Below, in pieces: positions 1 to 8,006 of a DNA stretch of 21,302 bases. The stretch covers positions 1-21,302 of the forward strand of contig USIY01000014.1 in the NCBI GenBank assembly GCA_900554845.1, read 5' to 3'. This DNA comes from an uncultured Bacteroidales bacterium (GTDB lineage: Bacteria > Bacteroidota > Bacteroidia > Bacteroidales > Muribaculaceae). A model generated the notes under the pieces. It was not told the DNA's origin. It was given only the letters and a program-made list of their open reading frames with translations, and searched no databases. How positions within the stretch are numbered: position 1 is the first letter of the stretch; each line of letters opens with the position of its first letter. A program made the translations under genes and the position numbers.

Positions 1-1
1 C

Positions 2-3000
2 TTCACTATATGGCGTCCTGTAGACAAGACTCCCGCTTTCGAGACACCTCTATGGGTGCCTGTGCAGAACATAATTGCTGCTCCAGGACAAAAAACTGTG
101 GAAGTGCCTGTAGGATCGAGTTATTCGGACAGTTATATATATTGTTGTGTGGATAACGGTGTTAAACAATTGAACAGCGAATGGATGAGAATTTCTGACG
201 GAATAATCAGAATAAAAGTGCCGACTCCCGATTCTTTGAGCAGAGTTTATGTAAATCTAATCGGCATGCATGATATGGGCAGCCGCATTGCCAGAGTGAC
301 AGTGATTCCCGAAGTCCAGACCGAAAAGGTGGAGATTTCCACGGAGTCCTTCCGTGACAGAATGGCTCCCGGCGACGAGGAATTATGGAAATTCCGGTTC
401 ACTGTCAATGGAAAGCCGCTGGTGCAACGCCCTGTAATGGCTGTGATGAGCAATCAGGCGCTAAATGCTCTGTCGCCTTTCCGTTGGAGTATGAATTTGG
501 GAAACAGTCTTTATTGGAATCCAATGACAAGTTTGGATTACAGACATATAGGATCTTGCGTAAATACTTTCATAAGTATCGACCGTCTTAAGGACAACCA
601 TACAAGCCTATTCGCCATTCCTGATATAAATACCTACAGTAGATCGTTGTACATTGGTGCATACGGTGAGATTGTATATAATTTAAATGCCGCACCGACT
701 GCATTGATGCTTGATGAACAGGATGCCGAGGCTCCCAAATTAAGAATTCGTGGCACAAGAACCATGGGTGCCGCACAATCAAAGATGAATGCGTCGGTAA
801 AGTCTGAAATGGTCGAAGAAGAGAGTGCCGATGCCTATGACGCCGGCGAAGGGGCTGCGTCCGTAGCCTCCAAGGAGGAATTGCGTCCAGTGGAATTGCC
901 GCTTGCGTTCTTCATGCCCGATCTCCTTACCGACGGCGACGGTGTGGCCACAGTCAACTTTATGGTTCCCAACTTCAACGGTACATGGCAGTTCCAGATA
1001 GCCGGATATACTTCCGACTTGAAAGGATCGGTCAAGACCTGCGATGTAGTGGCAGCCAAGCAGGTTATGGTACAGATGAACGCGCCGCGGTTCCTGCGTA
1101 CCGGCGACAAGGCAATGATAAGCGCCGTATTGTACAACAACAGCGGCACGACGCTTCCCGTAGGGGGAAGGATCGACATCCTTGACACAGATGGAAACAT
1201 ATTGAAGTCAGAGGAGTTTGCTGCGGAGGCCCTGAACGCCGCAGGTCAGCGCACGGTGACCATTGATTATACCGTTCCGGCAAATCTTTCGGAAGTGGAG
1301 ATACGTGCGTATGCCGTCGGCGGCAAGCATCGTGACGGTGAGGGCTCCACTGTGGCCGTTCTGCCCAGCAGTACGCCTGTAATAGAAAGCAAGCCGTTCT
1401 ATGCCCCCCCGGGACAGCGGACAATAAAAGTGGATGTGCCCAAGAATGCGGAGGACGCTACTGTGACGTTGCAGTACTGCGGCAATCCTATATGGGAATG
1501 CGTCACGGCGTTGCCTTCAATACTCGCTCCGGAATCCACCAATATACTTGCTCAGGTGAACGCTCTCTATGGAAATGCCATAGCCCGTGGCTTGATACGT
1601 GATTATCCTCAGATTGCCCAGGCTCTGAAGACATTCTCAGATCAGGAGCATGCCGGCGATTCAACGTTGGTCTCCAATCTTGAGAAAAATCAGCAGCTGA
1701 AGGCTGTGGCGCTCGACAATACTCCGTGGGTAAACAATGCTAAAGACGAGACACGCAGAATGCAAAGTCTGGTGGAATATCTTGATGTGGCTAAGTCGGA
1801 AGCCGCGATCAGCGCTGTAATGAAAGTTCTGGGGGAGCGTCAGAACAATGACGGGGGATGGAGCTGGTGTCCGGGAATGCCCACATCAAGCTATATCACG
1901 GGCAGAGTCCTCTTGCATTTCGCGATGCTTAAGGGCATGGGGTATCTTCCTGACGGCGCGGAGAAAATGGCCCGTAAGGCATTTGGCTATGTTGACCGCG
2001 AGCTCGCTCAGGACTGGGAGAGAACGGACCGGAAATATTTTAGCGTGACCGGCTTGCTGAATTATCTGTATGTCAAGAGTTTCTTCCCTAACGTGAAAGA
2101 CGCAAAAGCCTTTGAACCATTGAGAAACCGAGCCATGAAAGCCATAGCGAGCGATTGGAAGAAATTCAGCATATATGACAAGGCCACCGCGGTCACTTTG
2201 GAACATAGACTGAACAACGCGCGTCTTGCGGGGGATATATTGGAATCTTTGCGACAGTACGCCAAGGTGAGCCCTGAGAAAGGAATGTGTTTCGAGAATC
2301 TGAAGGGAACGTGGTCGGGATGGAATCCGCTGATCACCACAGCCCAGGTTTTGGAGGCGTATGGCGAGGCCGCTCCGGAAGACAGCGCCGTAGACTTGTT
2401 GCGCCAGTGGCTGCTGATGTCGAAGCAGACTCAGGACTGGGGCGCCATGCAAGGTACAGCCGAAGTGGTTCAGGCCTTACTTTCCACGGGTTCCGACTGG
2501 ACTGCGCCCGGTGAGGTCGCGAAAGTGCTTGTGTCCGGAGAAGTGGTTGAAATACCCTCGCGCGCGGCCATAACCGACAGTTTTGCTGTCACTCTGACCC
2601 GGGAACAAGTTAAGAAAGGCAATATTGAGATAGTCAAAAACTCCGCCGGTCCCGCATGGGGCGGTGTCGTCAGCCAGTATGTGGCTCCGATTCTTGATGT
2701 GAAGAGCGAGGGGATACCGCAGTTGCGTGTTGAGAAAAATATATATTCAATCAAGGATGGCGATGCAGTGGCGGGTGACCTGAAGGTGGGTGACCGTGTG
2801 CGCGTGACAATCAGCGTCACGACCGACCGGGATATGGATTATATAGCCATAGTCGACAACCGCAGCGCGTGTCTTGAGCCTGTCGACCAACTGTCGGGAT
2901 ACACTGCTTCGGACGGCGTATGGATGTACCGCGAGGTCCGGAACACGCAGACGAATCTGTTCATACCTTTCCTGCCTAAGGGAACGTCGGTGATAAGCTA

Positions 3001-3115
3001 TGAGTGTTTTGTCGACCGAGCCGGAGAATACACGTTAGGCATTGCACAAGCGCAGTCGCAGTATTCTCCTGTGATCACGGCACACTCCGCAGGCGTTAAA
3101 TTGATTGTGGAATGA
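2..3115 (+). CDS. Alpha-2-macroglobulin family protein, C-terminal part (5' end outside window)
   Basis: The frame is open to the left edge, so the GTG at 56 is internal and about 1038 C-terminal residues are visible; full family members are often 1500-2000 residues. A low-complexity acidic/Ala-Ser stretch (about 760-890) precedes the macroglobulin domain, recognisable from the LTDGDGVATVNF block near 920-960. The alpha-helical toroid region follows, with a GGWSWCPG motif near 1855-1880, and the protein ends in a beta domain resembling the C-terminal domain of bacterial macroglobulins. At the place where thioester members carry CxEQ, I read Asn-Ile-Leu-Ala (1541-1552), so the covalent trap appears absent, as in YfaS-like proteins. 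Family members are periplasmic or envelope proteins thought to trap or inhibit proteases; substrate unknown. The N-terminal signal cannot be seen. The stop codon overlaps the start of rnz (ATGA). Family call is confident; exact role is not. Confidence 0.9.
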   Translation, partial: FTIWRPVDKTPAFETPLWVPVQNIIAAPGQKTVEVPVGSSYSDSYIYCCVDNGVKQLNSEWMRISDGIIRIKVPTPDSLSRVYVNLIGMHDMGSRIARVTVIPEVQTEKVEISTESFRDRMAPGDEELWKFRFTVNGKPLVQRPVMAVMSNQALNALSPFRWSMNLGNSLYWNPMTSLDYRHIGSCVNTFISIDRLKDNHTSLFAIPDINTYSRSLYIGAYGEIVYNLNAAPTALMLDEQDAEAPKLRIRGTRTMGAAQSKMNASVKSEMVEEESADAYDAGEGAASVASKEELRPVELPLAFFMPDLLTDGDGVATVNFMVPNFNGTWQFQIAGYTSDLKGSVKTCDVVAAKQVMVQMNAPRFLRTGDKAMISAVLYNNSGTTLPVGGRIDILDTDGNILKSEEFAAEALNAAGQRTVTIDYTVPANLSEVEIRAYAVGGKHRDGEGSTVAVLPSSTPVIESKPFYAPPGQRTIKVDVPKNAEDATVTLQYCGNPIWECVTALPSILAPESTNILAQVNALYGNAIARGLIRDYPQIAQALKTFSDQEHAGDSTLVSNLEKNQQLKAVALDNTPWVNNAKDETRRMQSLVEYLDVAKSEAAISAVMKVLGERQNNDGGWSWCPGMPTSSYITGRVLLHFAMLKGMGYLPDGAEKMARKAFGYVDRELAQDWERTDRKYFSVTGLLNYLYVKSFFPNVKDAKAFEPLRNRAMKAIASDWKKFSIYDKATAVTLEHRLNNARLAGDILESLRQYAKVSPEKGMCFENLKGTWSGWNPLITTAQVLEAYGEAAPEDSAVDLLRQWLLMSKQTQDWGAMQGTAEVVQALLSTGSDWTAPGEVAKVLVSGEVVEIPSRAAITDSFAVTLTREQVKKGNIEIVKNSAGPAWGGVVSQYVAPILDVKSEGIPQLRVEKNIYSIKDGDAVAGDLKVGDRVRVTISVTTDRDMDYIAIVDNRSACLEPVDQLSGYTASDGVWMYREVRNTQTNLFIPFLPKGTSVISYECFVDRAGEYTLGIAQAQSQYSPVITAHSAGVKLIVE

Positions 3116-4035
3116 GCGAATTCAGAATACATACTTTAGGATGCGGCTCCGCTAAGCCGACGGTTCATCATCAGCCGTCGTCGACGGTGGTGGAGCACCA
3201 CGGTACGCTTTATATGGTGGATTGCGGGGAGGGCGCTCAGCTTCAGTTTCAGAAGCAGAGGCTTAAGTTCAGTCGACTGAGGCATATTTTTCTGACCCAT
3301 CTGCATGGTGACCACGTGCTCGGGTTGCCGGGACTTATCTCCACAATGGCCCTTGGCGGCAAAGAGGGGAGGCTTACCGTGCATACTTTTCAGGAGGGGA
3401 AGGATATACTTGAAACCATATTGAATTATTTCTCGAGAGACATGCCCTTTGAGCTGGATTACAATATAATAGCTCCAGAGGAAGCTGTGATATTGGACAC
3501 AGGTGCGTTGCGGGTGCGGACCATTCCGCTGCAGCATCGCGTGGCGGATGTGGGATATGTGTTCGAGGAACATGAACCTTTGCGCCATATAAATCGCGCC
3601 ATGTGCGATTTCCATGGAGTGCCGGTGTTCAAGATGCGCGATATCAAGGAGGGTGCCGATTTTGTGAAACCTGACGGGACGGTGATTCCTAATAGAATGC
3701 TGACCGTAGCGCCGGATCCCGCGCGCAGTTACGCCCATATAAGCGACACACGCTATATTCCTGATCTTGCTGAAAAGATCGGGCCGGTGGATCTATTGTT
3801 CCATGAGACGACATATCTTCAGGGTCATGCGGATCTGGCCAAAGAACGGTACCACAGCACGGCGGCTCAGGCGGCCGCCGTGGCTCGTGACGCCGGGGCG
3901 AAAAAATTGTTGACAGGCCATTATTCCAGCCGTTACAACGATGATTCCCTCTTTGTGGCAGAAGCCCGCGAAGTGTTCCCTAATGCAGTACAGAATCGAG
4001 AGGGCCTGACACTGGATGTCCGAGGACGTTGTTAA
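3112..4035 (+). CDS. rnz: Ribonuclease Z (tRNA 3' processing endonuclease)
   Basis: A 307-residue metallo-beta-lactamase fold protein of the usual short RNase Z length. It cuts the 3' trailer from precursor tRNAs in the cytoplasm using two zinc ions. Visible motifs are an N-terminal LGCGSAKPT strand-turn, VDCGEG (residues 36-41), the zinc-binding THLHGDH (His63, His65, Asp67, His68), PLQHRVADVGY, HISDTRY, FHETTY, the HSTAAQAA block and TGHYSSRY near the C-terminus. All are typical of RNase Z and not of other beta-lactamase-fold hydrolases. The ATG overlaps the stop of the macroglobulin gene by four bases (ATGA), which suggests translational coupling, although the two products have no obvious functional link. 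It is followed by an 81-base gap with no clear terminator, so the downstream lipoprotein gene could be read from the same transcript. Confidence 0.95.
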   Translation: MSEFRIHTLGCGSAKPTVHHQPSSTVVEHHGTLYMVDCGEGAQLQFQKQRLKFSRLRHIFLTHLHGDHVLGLPGLISTMALGGKEGRLTVHTFQEGKDILETILNYFSRDMPFELDYNIIAPEEAVILDTGALRVRTIPLQHRVADVGYVFEEHEPLRHINRAMCDFHGVPVFKMRDIKEGADFVKPDGTVIPNRMLTVAPDPARSYAHISDTRYIPDLAEKIGPVDLLFHETTYLQGHADLAKERYHSTAAQAAAVARDAGAKKLLTGHYSSRYNDDSLFVAEAREVFPNAVQNREGLTLDVRGRC

Positions 4036-4116
4036 TAACTGTATAGGGATATAATATCGGAAGAGGAACGCCGTTTGTATGTAAGTGAAAAATAATAGAA
4101 ACCAAAAACAACTGTA

Positions 4117-5070
4117 ATGTTATCAATTAAGAAAATCACACTGCTTGCAGCCGGCGCGATGTTGCTCGGAATGACATCATGTATAAAAGATAACGATGTC
4201 AAGAGCACTCAGACATATAATGTCCCGACATTTGCGATCGCAACGGACGCCCAGGGAGTCGCCACGGTTTCGAACGGAACCGTTGTAAATTTCCAGATCG
4301 ATCAGATCAATGGCAAATGCGTGGTAAAATTCTCCAATCTGAATCTTGGAGGCACTCCCGCCACGTTGACAACCAAATCGATGAGTATGGTTATGGGCTT
4401 GTATCCGATGCCAGGTAAAATAAGGACGCCTTTTTACCTGATAGAAGACGCCAATGCCACTGGAGAAGGACAGGCCATCACAGATTTCAAAGCAGACCTT
4501 ACATTGTGTTCCAATACGGAATGCGATTCATTGCTCAATGTTCTGAAACCGCAGCTTGATATGGATCCTATCGTCTATCCGGGACAGTACCGTGGCACGA
4601 ATTGGTACACATCCATCCAGTTCAATACAGGCGATTATAAGGTGATGACTTTCTGGAACGACCTTCTTTATACAGGAACATCCAACGTGATGGTTCCTTC
4701 ATCGCTGCCTTATACGGACAAAACGGGTGTGGTGCGTGTAAAGCTTGCTTTAGCGACCGCGGGAGCATACAAGGCCAACGTCTATTTCTACAACTATAAA
4801 TTCAACAAGGACGACCAAGGACATAATTTCGTGGTGAACGACGTTCCCGTGACATTCAATTCCGAAGGATTCGTGATCAATGCCACGGATGTGACTCCTG
4901 TGACCCTGCAGGACAAGAAACCTGTGGATGAATACAAGATGAGTACGCTTCAGGTCCGCAGCACCAATAAGATGACGGGCATCAACTGTCATTTCGATCT
5001 GCCGGACAAGTCCGCATGCTCTTTCTCCGGAATAGGCATCTATGAGTTCAGCCTTTCAGATTTTAATTAA
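4117..5070 (+). CDS. Predicted lipoprotein of unknown function
   Basis: I do not recognise the family. The 317-residue product starts with two lysines, a hydrophobic stretch and a lipobox ending GMTSC, which predicts cleavage before Cys22 and lipidation. The residues just after the cysteine (IKDND) are acidic and resemble the lipoprotein export signal described for surface lipoproteins of Bacteroidetes, so outer-surface exposure is possible but inferred. The rest is rich in Thr, Asn, Val and aromatic residues, fitting a beta-sheet exported protein; no catalytic motif, transmembrane segment or tandem repeat is evident. The gene stands 81 bases after rnz and is followed by a strong terminator-like hairpin. 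No exact TAnnTTTG promoter is seen in the gap upstream, so it may be co-transcribed with rnz. ORF reality is well supported by the signal peptide and by the A-rich leader typical of this phylum. Confidence 0.85.
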   Translation: MLSIKKITLLAAGAMLLGMTSCIKDNDVKSTQTYNVPTFAIATDAQGVATVSNGTVVNFQIDQINGKCVVKFSNLNLGGTPATLTTKSMSMVMGLYPMPGKIRTPFYLIEDANATGEGQAITDFKADLTLCSNTECDSLLNVLKPQLDMDPIVYPGQYRGTNWYTSIQFNTGDYKVMTFWNDLLYTGTSNVMVPSSLPYTDKTGVVRVKLALATAGAYKANVYFYNYKFNKDDQGHNFVVNDVPVTFNSEGFVINATDVTPVTLQDKKPVDEYKMSTLQVRSTNKMTGINCHFDLPDKSACSFSGIGIYEFSLSDFN

Positions 5071-5123
5071 GGAACCCATGGCGCCGTGTCGGCGAACATA
5101 GGCTAAGCCTTGACAAGATAAGC

Positions 5124-5184
5124 CCGGGGTCGCAAACAATCAGTCGGAAGATTGATTTTTGTGACCCCGGACCATTATTTTTAT
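5124..5184 (+). terminator. Intrinsic terminator after the lipoprotein gene
   Basis: The arms CCGGGGTC (5124-5131) and GACCCCGG (5163-5170) are perfectly complementary. The stem extends inward with G·U, C-G and three A-U pairs, then CAATC (5137-5141) with GATTG (5150-5154), giving about 18 pairs, one 3-base bulge and an 8-base loop. A T-rich run (5175-5184) follows on the + strand, which fits termination of the upstream gene 53 bases after its stop. The opposite side has no T-run, so it is probably one-directional. It separates the left gene group from the respiratory operon. Confidence 0.8.
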
Positions 5185-5239
5185 ACTGAAGATGTGTCCA
5201 CTGCCCCCGGGCGAAGCCTACAATTAAGTTTGAAAATAA

Positions 5240-5271
5240 TTTGTATGAGTGGGAAAATTTGGGTAACTTTG
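5240..5271 (+). promoter_or_regulatory. Bacteroidetes-type promoter of the nuo-atp operon
   Basis: TTTG at 5240-5243 and TAACTTTG at 5264-5271 match the -33 (TTTG) and -7 (TAnnTTTG) elements of the primary sigma factor of Bacteroidetes, with a 20-base spacer, which is the expected distance. Transcription should begin a few bases after 5275, giving a leader of roughly 65 bases before nuoA. It lies just after the terminator hairpin of the previous unit. I found no equally good match in any of the intergenic gaps from nuoA to nuoN. Confidence 0.75.
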
Positions 5272-5299
5272 CAGTTGAACTAATGTTGCGCCCGGAATA

Positions 5300-5319
5300 A
5301 AGGTGTGACGATAAGGTGT
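5300..5319 (+). repeat. Short direct repeat in the nuoA leader
   Basis: AAGGTGT occurs at 5300-5306 and again at 5313-5319, a 13-base period, inside the predicted untranslated leader and 23 bases before the nuoA start. It could be a protein or RNA contact site, or chance; no function is claimed. Confidence 0.35.
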
Positions 5320-5342
5320 AACTAATTAACAGTAAACACAAT

Positions 5343-5714
5343 ATGGAATTATTGTGCCAAATTAGCAACGGAGCGTTGAGCATCACGGCTGTAGTGACAG
5401 GTCTTGAGTTGGTGTTCGCCGCGTTGCTGATAGCCAAATTGATTTCGCCGCGCTCCTATACTGTCCGTAAGTCGGAGGCGTATGAGTGCGGTATACCGAC
5501 TCGCGGCGCGTCGATGCTGCAGTTCAAGGCCGGCTACTATATTTTTGCCATCTTGTTCCTGCTTTTCGATGTGGAGATAGTTTTCCTGTATCCGTGGTCT
5601 GTAGTGATGAAGGGCATGGGGCCCCAGGGCATCCTGTGCATCGGCATCTTTATGTTCGTATTAGTAATGGGCCTGGCTTACGCCTGGCGTAAAGGAGCGC
5701 TGAAATGGGAATAG
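5343..5714 (+). CDS. nuoA: NADH-quinone oxidoreductase subunit A (NuoA)
   Basis: The 123-residue membrane subunit of complex I has three predicted helices (about 12-33, 64-84 and 93-114). The loop motif SEAYECG (44-50) and the segment FAILFLLFDVEIVFLYPW carry the conserved acidic pair Asp76 and Glu78 of the second helix. NuoA packs against NuoH and NuoJ near the quinone site and helps link quinone reduction to proton movement. It is the first gene of the operon, about 65 bases after the predicted transcription start. Its end overlaps the start of nuoB by ten bases, as expected for coupled translation. Confidence 0.96.
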   Translation: MELLCQISNGALSITAVVTGLELVFAALLIAKLISPRSYTVRKSEAYECGIPTRGASMLQFKAGYYIFAILFLLFDVEIVFLYPWSVVMKGMGPQGILCIGIFMFVLVMGLAYAWRKGALKWE

Positions 5715-6319
5715 ACCATATCAAGAGCATGAAGCGTGAGGACTTCAAGAACAACGACTATATCGATAAGTTGGTCGAGGAGCTGAACGCCACCGGAGCG
5801 AATGTAGTAGTAGGGAAATTTGACGAGTTGATGAACTGGGGCCGTGCCAATTCATTGTGGCCGTTGTGTTTCGGTACATCGTGTTGTGCCATAGAGTTCA
5901 TGTGTCTGGGCGCGGCCCGTTATGATATGGCCCGCTTTGGTTTTGAAGTTGCGCGTAACTCGCCTCGTCAGGCGGACTATATAATGGTCCAGGGGACGAT
6001 CGTACATCGGATGGCGCCGGCTTTGCGTCGTCTGTACGAGCAGCTTGCGGAACCGAAGTACGTGATAGCATGCGGCGGTTGCGCCGTGTCGGGAGGCCCG
6101 TTCAAGAAATCTTATTGCGTACTGCCGGGCGTCGACGAGATTCTGCCCGTGGACGTGTATATCCCCGGCTGTCCTCCGCGTCCCGAGGCAATGTTCTATG
6201 GACTGATGCAGCTGCAACGTAAAATCAAGGTCGAGAAATTTTTCGGCGGAGCCAACCGCAAGGAGAAAATCGAAGAGTTTTTCGCAGAACATCCCGAGGA
6301 AAAGGGTCAGATAGGATAA
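5705..6319 (+). CDS. nuoB: NADH-quinone oxidoreductase subunit B (NuoB, N2 cluster)
   Basis: The 204-residue peripheral-arm subunit carries the terminal 4Fe-4S cluster N2, which hands electrons to the quinone. Its ligands are visible as the tandem Cys60-Cys61 (TSCCAIE), Cys126 (ACGGCAVSGG) and Cys156 (PGCPPRP). The body is the standard NuoB core. An acidic, lysine-rich C-terminal tail (about 175-204) follows and is not part of the conserved domain. The ATG lies within the end of nuoA, overlapping it by ten bases. An internal Met9 is possible as a start, but the first ATG keeps the coupling. The protein forms the Q-module with NuoCD and NuoI. Confidence 0.96.
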   Translation: MGIDHIKSMKREDFKNNDYIDKLVEELNATGANVVVGKFDELMNWGRANSLWPLCFGTSCCAIEFMCLGAARYDMARFGFEVARNSPRQADYIMVQGTIVHRMAPALRRLYEQLAEPKYVIACGGCAVSGGPFKKSYCVLPGVDEILPVDVYIPGCPPRPEAMFYGLMQLQRKIKVEKFFGGANRKEKIEEFFAEHPEEKGQIG

Positions 6320-6325
6320 TCCATT

Positions 6326-7957
6326 ATGAGCCAGATACAAGAAAAAATCCAGAAGATTTACCCGGCGGCTACCTTTGAAGAAGGCGATTGCCTGCTGGTG
6401 AATATAGCAGAGCCCGATTGGCATGATGTTGCCAAAAAGCTTAAGGAAACACCGGACCTGTCCTTTGACGTCCTTTCAGCAGTTGTCGGAATGGACTGGA
6501 AGGAGAAGCTCGGTGTGATTTATTATCTGACCAGCACCAAGCATGACTGGGAGGTGATATCCGTCAAGGTAGAAGCTTCGGGCGACCGTGAAAATCCATA
6601 CATACACACTGTGAGCGATCTGTGGAAAGTAGCCAATTTCCAGGAGCGCGAGGTGTATGATATGTTCGGCATCAAGTTCATAGATCATCCAGACATGCGC
6701 CGTTTCTTCCTGCGTAACGATTGGGTGGGACACCCTCTGCGCAAGGATTACGACGCAAATCCCGAGCTCAATCCTATCCGCCTGGAGGATGAAAAGAATG
6801 AGGATGACACCCGCAGTTACAAGCTGGAGGACGGTAAGGTTAAGGAAGTGCCGGGCAAAGTGTTCGACGAAGATGAATATGTGATCAATATAGGTCCCCA
6901 GCACCCCTCCACTCATGGTGTGATGCGTTTCCGCGCGAGTCTTGATGGAGAGGTTGTGAAACATGTGGACGTGGTGTCGGGTTATATACACCGCGGTATA
7001 GAGAAGCTTACGGAAGGCCTCACATATCCTCAGACTCTGCATTTCACGGACCGAATGGACTATATGTCGGCTCATCAGAACCGTCATTGTCTGTGCATGT
7101 GCATAGAGAAGGCGCTTGGTATAGAGGTGCCTCGTAGAGCAGAGGTGATTCGCGTGATGATGGACGAGTTGATGCGAATATCTTCTCATCTTCTGTCATT
7201 CGGTTGTACGGCGATGGACCTCGGCGCCACGACAGCGTTCTTCTACGGATTCCGCGAGCGTGAAATGGTGCTGGACATATTCGAGAAGACATGCGGTGCC
7301 CGTATGTCGATGAATTACAATGTAATCGGTGGAGTGATTGCCGATCTGCATCCTGATTTCCAAAAAGATGTGAAGGAATTGATCCGTATCATGCCCGAGC
7401 GTCTTAAAGAATATCACAAGGTGTTCTCAGGCAATTTGATCGCCAAGAACCGAATGGTGGGCGTTGGCAAGCTGAGCAAGGAAGACGCAATCAACTATGA
7501 CATAACCGGACCGAGCGGACGCGGATCCAACTGGAGCAACGACACTCGCAAGAAACATCCCTATAGCATATACGGCGAGCTGGATTTCGACGAGGTATTG
7601 CTTGACGGCTGCGATTCGTACAGCCGTTATATGGTCCGTATGAAAGAAATAGAGCAGAGCTGCCGGATTCTGGAACAGCTCGTGGACAATATTCCCGAGG
7701 GTGAAATCCGCGCGCAGGTTCCTAAGATCATAAAGTTGCCTGCGGGACGATGGTATCAGCAGGTAGAGGCTTCCCGGGGCGCTTTCGGCGTTTACATTGA
7801 GAGCGACGGTCAGAAGAATCCGTATCGTATTCATTTCCAGAGTCCTTGCTTCAATCTGGTGGGAGTCATGGATCTGACCTGCACGGGATATATGATAGCC
7901 GACCTAATCACTATAGGCGCGGCTCTGGACTTCGTGATCCCGGACATAGACCGTTAA
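6326..7957 (+). CDS. nuoCD: NADH-quinone oxidoreductase fused subunit C/D (NuoCD)
   Basis: The 543-residue fusion has an N-terminal NuoC (30 kDa) domain (about 1-150, with REVYDMFGIKF and a GHPLRKDY end motif), a charged linker (about 150-180) and a NuoD (49 kDa) domain (about 180-543). NuoD begins with INIGPQHPSTHG (Gly190 onward). His193/His197 and Tyr246 in DRMDY fit the histidine and tyrosine that contact the quinone head group in characterised complexes. Fused NuoCD is known from E. coli and many Bacteroidetes. NuoD does not bind a cluster itself but forms the quinone cavity with NuoB. The gene starts six bases after nuoB. Overall length is somewhat less than in E. coli, mainly in the linker and NuoC part. 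Confidence 0.96.
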   Translation: MSQIQEKIQKIYPAATFEEGDCLLVNIAEPDWHDVAKKLKETPDLSFDVLSAVVGMDWKEKLGVIYYLTSTKHDWEVISVKVEASGDRENPYIHTVSDLWKVANFQEREVYDMFGIKFIDHPDMRRFFLRNDWVGHPLRKDYDANPELNPIRLEDEKNEDDTRSYKLEDGKVKEVPGKVFDEDEYVINIGPQHPSTHGVMRFRASLDGEVVKHVDVVSGYIHRGIEKLTEGLTYPQTLHFTDRMDYMSAHQNRHCLCMCIEKALGIEVPRRAEVIRVMMDELMRISSHLLSFGCTAMDLGATTAFFYGFREREMVLDIFEKTCGARMSMNYNVIGGVIADLHPDFQKDVKELIRIMPERLKEYHKVFSGNLIAKNRMVGVGKLSKEDAINYDITGPSGRGSNWSNDTRKKHPYSIYGELDFDEVLLDGCDSYSRYMVRMKEIEQSCRILEQLVDNIPEGEIRAQVPKIIKLPAGRWYQQVEASRGAFGVYIESDGQKNPYRIHFQSPCFNLVGVMDLTCTGYMIADLITIGAALDFVIPDIDR

Positions 7958-8006
7958 GGATAAATAGCATCAAGAACGATTAAAACACAAACAACAACTA
8001 CAAGAT

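Noticed and set aside
56..58. GTG as the start of the macroglobulin gene
   Set aside because: The frame stays open without a stop back to base 2, and the product lacks the N-terminal domains and signal peptide expected, so the gene begins outside the window.
5080..5111. Small palindromes (CGCCG/CGGCG and AGGC/GCCT) after the lipoprotein gene
   Set aside because: Stems of only four to five pairs with no T-run; the much stronger hairpin just downstream explains termination.
7958..8006. Deletion of nuoE/F/G between nuoCD and nuoH as a recent event
   Set aside because: No gene remnants or repeats are visible in the 49-base gap; absence of these genes at this locus is an old feature of the phylum.
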